Positions 24,502 to 27,971 of a stretch of 27,971 nucleotides of DNA are shown piece after piece; positions within the stretch are counted from its first letter, which is position 1, and the number at the start of each line of letters is the position of its first letter. The DNA comes from Flavobacteriaceae bacterium (lineage in GTDB: Bacteria > Bacteroidota > Bacteroidia > Flavobacteriales > Flavobacteriaceae). The position numbers and the translations under genes are program-made. The notes below the pieces were generated by a model. It was not told where the DNA came from. It made no database searches and saw only the letters and a program-made list of their open reading frames with translations. The stretch spans positions 1-27,971 of the forward strand of contig JABDMQ010000038.1 in the NCBI GenBank assembly GCA_013001365.1, read 5' to 3'.

Positions 24502-24846
24502 TTATTTTACTTTATCTATAATTGCTTTAAAAGCTTCAGGGTTGTTCATTGCCAAGTCAGCTAGGACCTTACGGTTCAACTGAATGTTATTGGCTTTGAC
24601 TTTACCCATGAATTGCGAATAAGACATTCCGTGTTCTCTCGCACCAGCATTGATACGTGTAATCCATAAGGCACGAAATGTTCGTTTCTTGTTTCTGCGG
24701 TCCCTATACGAATAGGACATCGCTTTATCGACAGCATTTTTTGCTACTGTCCATACATTTTTCCTTCTACCAAAGTAACCTTTGGCTTGTTTAATGATTT
24801 TCTTTCTACGAGCTCTGCGAGCTACAGCGTTTACTGATCTTGGCAT
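24502..24846 (-). CDS. rplT: 50S ribosomal protein L20
   Basis: A 114-residue L20, an early assembly protein of the large subunit that binds 23S rRNA. The start is MPRSVNAVARRARRKKIIKQ at 24846. A further-upstream ATG at 24879 would add 11 non-family residues and is rejected. Family features include GYFGRRKNVWTVAKNAVDKAM, AYRDRRNKKRTFRALWITRI-type sequence (here SYRDRRNKKRTFRALWITRI) and GLSYSxFM-like HGMSYSQFMG. It is last in the translation operon, 92 bases after rpmI. That gap holds a possible leader hairpin; L20 autoregulates its own operon in other bacteria. Confidence 0.96.
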   Translation of the reverse strand: MPRSVNAVARRARRKKIIKQAKGYFGRRKNVWTVAKNAVDKAMSYSYRDRRNKKRTFRALWITRINAGAREHGMSYSQFMGKVKANNIQLNRKVLADLAMNNPEAFKAIIDKVK

Positions 24847-24863
24847 AATTTTAATTGTTTTTT

Positions 24864-24903
24864 GCAGTAGGCGCCACATCTGTGAACTTTATTGGCCATC
24901 TGC
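24864..24903 (-). promoter_or_regulatory. Possible L20 leader hairpin between rpmI and rplT
   Basis: In the unusually long 92-base gap, minus-strand GCAGATGGC (24895-24903) and GCCTACTGC (24864-24872) pair as GCAG/CTGC plus GGC/GCC around a 2x2 internal loop, enclosing about 22 bases. It could be an L20-binding autoregulatory site; this is inferred from position and known L20 behaviour in other phyla. Confidence 0.3.
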
Positions 24904-24938
24904 ATGGTTTGTAATTAAATGAACCTAAAGCACAAGGC

Positions 24939-25136
24939 CTATTTCAAGGCTAATTGTCCTTTAATGTTATTTTTGTCATGGTCATGCACCAGGGTGTCAT
25001 GAGTTAACTTAAGCTTACGCTTTTTTGATTTCTTGGTCAAAATATGACTCTTGAAAGCGTGTTTTCTTTTGATTTTACCAGAACCTGTAACTTTGAATCG
25101 TTTCTTGGCACTGGACTTTGTTTTTTGTTTAGGCAT
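24939..25136 (-). CDS. rpmI: 50S ribosomal protein L35
   Basis: A 65-residue, strongly basic L35 with the family start MPKQKTKSSAKKRFKVTGSG, then KIKRKHAFKSHILTKKSKKRKL and a VHDHDKNNIKGQL ending. Its length matches the family. It lies 27 bases after infC in the conserved thrS-infC-rpmI-rplT order. Confidence 0.96.
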   Translation of the reverse strand: MPKQKTKSSAKKRFKVTGSGKIKRKHAFKSHILTKKSKKRKLKLTHDTLVHDHDKNNIKGQLALK

Positions 25137-25163
25137 CTTTTCCTAATTTAATTATTTCGCTTT

Positions 25164-25715
25164 TTACTTCTTTGGAGCGATAAACATGATCATACGTTTA
25201 CCTTCTAACTTCGGTAACTGCTCCACTTTACCAAATTCTTCTAGGTCCTGTGCTAAACGTAGCAACAAAATATGACCTTGTTCCTTGAACACGATGGAAC
25301 GTCCTTTAAAGAATACGAAAGCTTTTAATTTTGCCCCGTCTTTCAAAAACTTCTCAGCATGTTTTTTCTTGAATTCGTAATCATGGTCATCTGTATTCGG
25401 ACCAAAACGAATTTCCTTTACAACAACTTTCGAAGCTTTGGACTTCATGGCCTTGTCTCTCTTTTTCTGCTCATAGAGAAACTTCTTATAGTCCATCACT
25501 TTACAAACCGGCGGTACTGCTTTAGGAGATATTTCTACCAAGTCAACCCCTTGGTCGTCCGCAATGGCCAATGCTTCTTTAATTGGGTAAATTCCAACTT
25601 CTACATTGTCTCCTACAAGACGAACTTCAGTTTCCCTGATTTTTTCATTAATTCTGTGCTGGTCCTCTTTAATGATTCTTGCGGGACCTCGATTTCTTCT
25701 CCTACGTATTGCTAT
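25164..25715 (-). CDS. infC: Translation initiation factor IF-3, with a probable AUA start codon
   Basis: IF-3 binds the 30S subunit and rejects wrong initiator tRNAs and non-canonical start codons. The conserved N-domain (HRINEKIRETEVRLVGDN, then VEISPKAVPPVCKVMDYKKF) and C-domain (VKEIRFGPNTDDHDYEFK, then FFKGRSIVFKEQG) are both complete, but no ATG, GTG, CTG or TTG lies between the in-frame thrS stop (25731-25733) and the N-domain. The only codons at the expected place are ATA GCA ATA CGT AGG, so ATA at 25713-25715 gives AIRRRRNRGPARII... and 183 residues, near E. coli's 180. The first ordinary start, a TTG at 25571, would remove about 48 conserved residues. The gap after thrS is 15 bases. 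IF-3 rejecting its own rare start codon gives negative feedback, as with AUU in E. coli. Confidence 0.9.
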   Translation of the reverse strand: MAIRRRRNRGPARIIKEDQHRINEKIRETEVRLVGDNVEVGIYPIKEALAIADDQGVDLVEISPKAVPPVCKVMDYKKFLYEQKKRDKAMKSKASKVVVKEIRFGPNTDDHDYEFKKKHAEKFLKDGAKLKAFVFFKGRSIVFKEQGHILLLRLAQDLEEFGKVEQLPKLEGKRMIMFIAPKK

Positions 25716-25730
25716 TGTTGTAAAATTTAG

Positions 25731-27674
25731 TTAAACTTCAAATGTTGATAATGTCTTATTAATTTCAGTATCGACAATCTTCGCAAATTCTGATACAGTT
25801 ATCATGCCAAGATCTTCTCCACCATGTTTTCTTACTGTGATTTTCCCTTCGTTTTCCTCATTCTCACCGACCACGATCATATAGGGAATCTTATTGATCT
25901 CTGCCTCCCTGATTTTCTTGCCTACAGTTTCATTCCTATTATCAGCGAGGGCGCGAATTTCGTTATTTTCTAACAAATTTAAAACTTTTTGAGCGTATTT
26001 CTCATATTTCTCACTTATTGACAGAACAATGGCTTGATCTGGGGTTAACCAAAGAGGAAAATTACCTCCCGTATGCTCCAATAGGATTGCAACAAAACGC
26101 TCCATACTGCCAAATGGAGCTCGGTGTATCATAACCGGCTGATGGAGTTCATTATCACTTCCCTTATACGTAAGTTCAAATCTATTTGGCAGGTTATAAT
26201 CAACTTGAATTGTACCAAGCTGCCATTGTCGGCCTAAAGCATCTTTGACCATAAAATCTAGTTTTGGTCCATAAAATGCCGCTTCACCCTTTTCAATATG
26301 ATAATCAAGTCCTTTATCCTCAGCAGCATTAATGATGGCATTTTCTGCTTTTTCCCAAATCTCAGGGTCACCTATATATTTTTCGGGATTCTCAGGATCG
26401 CGCACGGAGACCTGTGTCGAAAAATTCTCAAAACCAAGCGATCCAAATACGTATAATACCAAATCAATGACATCCTTGAACTCCTTGTCCAATTGGTTTG
26501 GAGTACAGAAAATGTGTGCATCATCTTGCGTGAAGCCTCTTACCCTTGTCAAGCCATGTAACTCCCCACTCTGTTCGTATCTATAAACTGTTCCGAATTC
26601 AGCATAACGTTTCGGCAGGTCCTTATAAGACCATTGACTGCTATCATAAATTTCACAATGATGTGGACAATTCATTGGTTTAAGCAAGAACTCTTCATTT
26701 TCTTTCGGCGTATGGATCGGTTGAAAACTATCCTCTCCATATTTCGCATAATGGCCAGAGGTGACATAAAGCTCTTTTTGACCAATATGAGGTGTAACGA
26801 CCATTTCATAGCCAGCTTTTTTTTGAGCCTTCTTCAGGAAATTCTCAAGCCTTTCCCTAAGTGCAGCGCCTTTTGGAAGCCATAGTGGCAATCCTTGACC
26901 CACCTTTTGAGAAAAAGTGAATAACCCTAATTCTCTTCCTAACTTACGGTGATCACGTTTTTTTGCCTCCTCTAAGAGTTCAAGGTATTGAGTTAATTCT
27001 TTTTGCTTTGGGAACGAAATGCCATAAACTCTTGTCAATTGCTTATTGTTTTCATCTCCTTTATAATAGGCACCTGCCACACTAAGGATTTTTATGGCTT
27101 TAACTATTCCAGTATTGGGTATATGCCCACCTCTGCAAAGATCAGTAAAGGTCGAATGATCACAAAATGTTATATCACCATCTTCAAGATTTTCAATAAG
27201 GTCAACTTTATATTCGTTTTTGTCTTGGTAGTAGGAAATCGCTTCGGATTTGCTAACAGACCTCATTTTAAATTCATGTTTTCCTCGAGCGATCTCCATC
27301 ATCTTTTCCTCGATTCTTTTGAAATCTTTATCAGAAATTGTATCGTCTCCTAAGTCAACATCATAATAGAATCCATTTTCAATAGCTGGGCCGACCCATA
27401 ATTTCACATTCGGGTATAATTCCTCAAGAGCTTGTGCTAGGATATGTGCAGATGAATGCCAAAAAGCCTTTTTGCCTTCATCATTCGACCAAGTAAATAA
27501 AATAAGATTACCGTCTTCCGTTAATTCACTTGTTGTTTCAACAGTTTCTCCATTATAAGAAGCAGATATGACATTACGAGCTAAACCCTCGCTAATGTCT
27601 TTAGCGACATCAATAGGAGTTGTCCGTTCTTTATATGATTTTACACTGCCATCAGGCAAAGTAATCTTGATCAT
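25731..27674 (-). CDS. thrS: Threonyl-tRNA synthetase
   Basis: A 647-residue class II aminoacyl-tRNA synthetase that charges tRNA-Thr. Domains in order: TGS (residues 1-62, MIKITLPDGSVKSYKERTTP), the editing domain with HSSAHILAQALEELYP (HxxxH zinc motif) and CDHSTFTDLCRGGHIPNTG (about 175-192), and the catalytic core with class II motifs and zinc ligands including MNCPHHCEIY, RYEQSGELHGLTRVRGFTQDD (motif 2, given in part: HGLTRVRGFTQDDAHIFC) and HRAPFGSMERFVAIL (motif 3). The anticodon-binding C-domain follows (LTPDQAIVLSISEKY, then GENEENEGKITVR). It is first in the thrS-infC-rpmI-rplT operon, with a strong promoter just upstream. Confidence 0.97.
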   Translation of the reverse strand: MIKITLPDGSVKSYKERTTPIDVAKDISEGLARNVISASYNGETVETTSELTEDGNLILFTWSNDEGKKAFWHSSAHILAQALEELYPNVKLWVGPAIENGFYYDVDLGDDTISDKDFKRIEEKMMEIARGKHEFKMRSVSKSEAISYYQDKNEYKVDLIENLEDGDITFCDHSTFTDLCRGGHIPNTGIVKAIKILSVAGAYYKGDENNKQLTRVYGISFPKQKELTQYLELLEEAKKRDHRKLGRELGLFTFSQKVGQGLPLWLPKGAALRERLENFLKKAQKKAGYEMVVTPHIGQKELYVTSGHYAKYGEDSFQPIHTPKENEEFLLKPMNCPHHCEIYDSSQWSYKDLPKRYAEFGTVYRYEQSGELHGLTRVRGFTQDDAHIFCTPNQLDKEFKDVIDLVLYVFGSLGFENFSTQVSVRDPENPEKYIGDPEIWEKAENAIINAAEDKGLDYHIEKGEAAFYGPKLDFMVKDALGRQWQLGTIQVDYNLPNRFELTYKGSDNELHQPVMIHRAPFGSMERFVAILLEHTGGNFPLWLTPDQAIVLSISEKYEKYAQKVLNLLENNEIRALADNRNETVGKKIREAEINKIPYMIVVGENEENEGKITVRKHGGEDLGMITVSEFAKIVDTEINKTLSTFEV

Positions 27675-27694
27675 CTGATTTAAAATTTTGGTTG

Positions 27695-27724
27695 CAAAGA
27701 TAATAGGTAATATAACAAGGACAA
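27695..27724 (-). promoter_or_regulatory. Bacteroidota-type promoter for the thrS operon
   Basis: Minus-strand TTG (27722-27724), 19 bases, then TATCTTTG (27695-27702), an exact TAnnTTTG. Transcription would start about 15 bases before the thrS ATG, so no long regulatory leader (for example a T-box) is present. Confidence 0.75.
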
Positions 27725-27830
27725 GAATATTCGATGCTTTAAATTAGTGTTGTACAATCCCTTAAAAACTTAAATAGGAAATCCTTGTTAATAACTTCAA
27801 TATTTTCTTCAAATATTCTTCTCAAAACAG

Positions 27831-27861
27831 TTGTGGGTATTTAAAGTTAGTTTTATATTTG
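27831..27861 (+). promoter_or_regulatory. Strong promoter of the rRNA-type leader
   Basis: TTG (27831-27833), 20 bases, then TATATTTG (27854-27861), exact TAnnTTTG. The TATTTAAAGTT block between the elements is shared with the accA promoter. It points rightward, divergent from thrS; 27725-27830 holds nothing recognisable. Confidence 0.75.
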
Positions 27862-27864
27862 CAC

Positions 27865-27971
27865 CCGCTTTGTACTTCAGAGCGGAATATAAGTAAAAGA
27901 AAACGTTCATAGACATATTGAATTGACAGCGTAAGCGATGGCTGGAAACGGTCATTGCGAACAGAGAATAG
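27865..27971 (+). other. Probable rRNA-operon leader (16S gene would start just past the window)
   Basis: No reading frame, but structured RNA features. CCGCT...AGCGG (27865-27885) is a hairpin near the transcript start. GTTCATAGACATATTG (27905-27920) resembles the conserved boxA-like 'GTTCTTTGACATATTG' that precedes 16S genes in Bacteroidota. GCGATGGCT/GGTCATTGC (27935-27943 with 27950-27958) is a good hairpin with a GGAAAC loop, flanked by GTTC/GAAC that can close a larger stem. The final ACAGAGAATAG also resembles the usual 16S leader ending. The window stops before the mature rRNA. Confidence 0.6.

Noticed and set aside
24847..24879. Upstream ATG for rplT
   Set aside because: The extra 11 residues precede the invariant MPRS start of L20.

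Overview
The window looks like a chromosomal piece of a Bacteroidota bacterium, probably a marine Cytophagales- or Flavobacteriales-like lineage. The evidence is an AT-rich composition, several promoters of the Bacteroidota TTG-N19-21-TAnnTTTG form (upstream of tkt, accA, thrS and the right-edge leader), weak Shine-Dalgarno sequences, a transketolase split into two genes, a Tgt without zinc cysteines, and a TolB/amidohydrolase fusion protein typical of the phylum. The lineage is inferred from protein and promoter character, not from a database match.

Layout. 1-2449 (minus): a partial outer-membrane beta-barrel protein and the two transketolase subunits. 2618-9750 (plus): housekeeping genes tgt, an LptF/LptG-type permease, an EamA transporter, accA, dnaB, and a secreted protein of the type often labelled 'asparagine synthetase B'. 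9796-16415 (minus): a five-gene accessory block. In transcription order it encodes a three-helix membrane TPR protein, a caspase / alpha-beta hydrolase / TPR fusion, a 76-aa GDW-type small protein, a one-helix membrane protein, and a TIR-domain membrane protein. The last two share a C-terminal domain. 16525-17835 (plus): two tandem paralogous genes for lysine/proline-rich repeat proteins (one expanded to 13 copies of a 30-bp unit, one only 48 aa) and a small two-EF-hand protein. 17840-24362 (minus): a gluconate operon (amidohydrolase, gluconokinase, 6-phosphogluconate dehydrogenase, GntP permease). 24502-27674 (minus): thrS-infC-rpmI-rplT, with infC apparently starting at an AUA codon. 27831-27971 (plus): a strong promoter and leader that look like the start of an rRNA operon whose 16S gene would lie just outside the window.

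How the parts work together. The gluconate genes import gluconate, phosphorylate it and oxidise it to ribulose-5-phosphate, which transketolase can use. The 9.8-16.4 kb block has the architecture of an NAD-depleting / protease-type biological-conflict (anti-phage or programmed-death) system: a membrane TPR sensor, a protease-hydrolase effector, a TIR NADase candidate, and shared small beta-rich domains. The adjacent repeat proteins and the EF-hand protein sit divergently next to this block and might be functional partners; that link rests only on position. This block and the repeat-protein pair are the most promising candidates for something undescribed.
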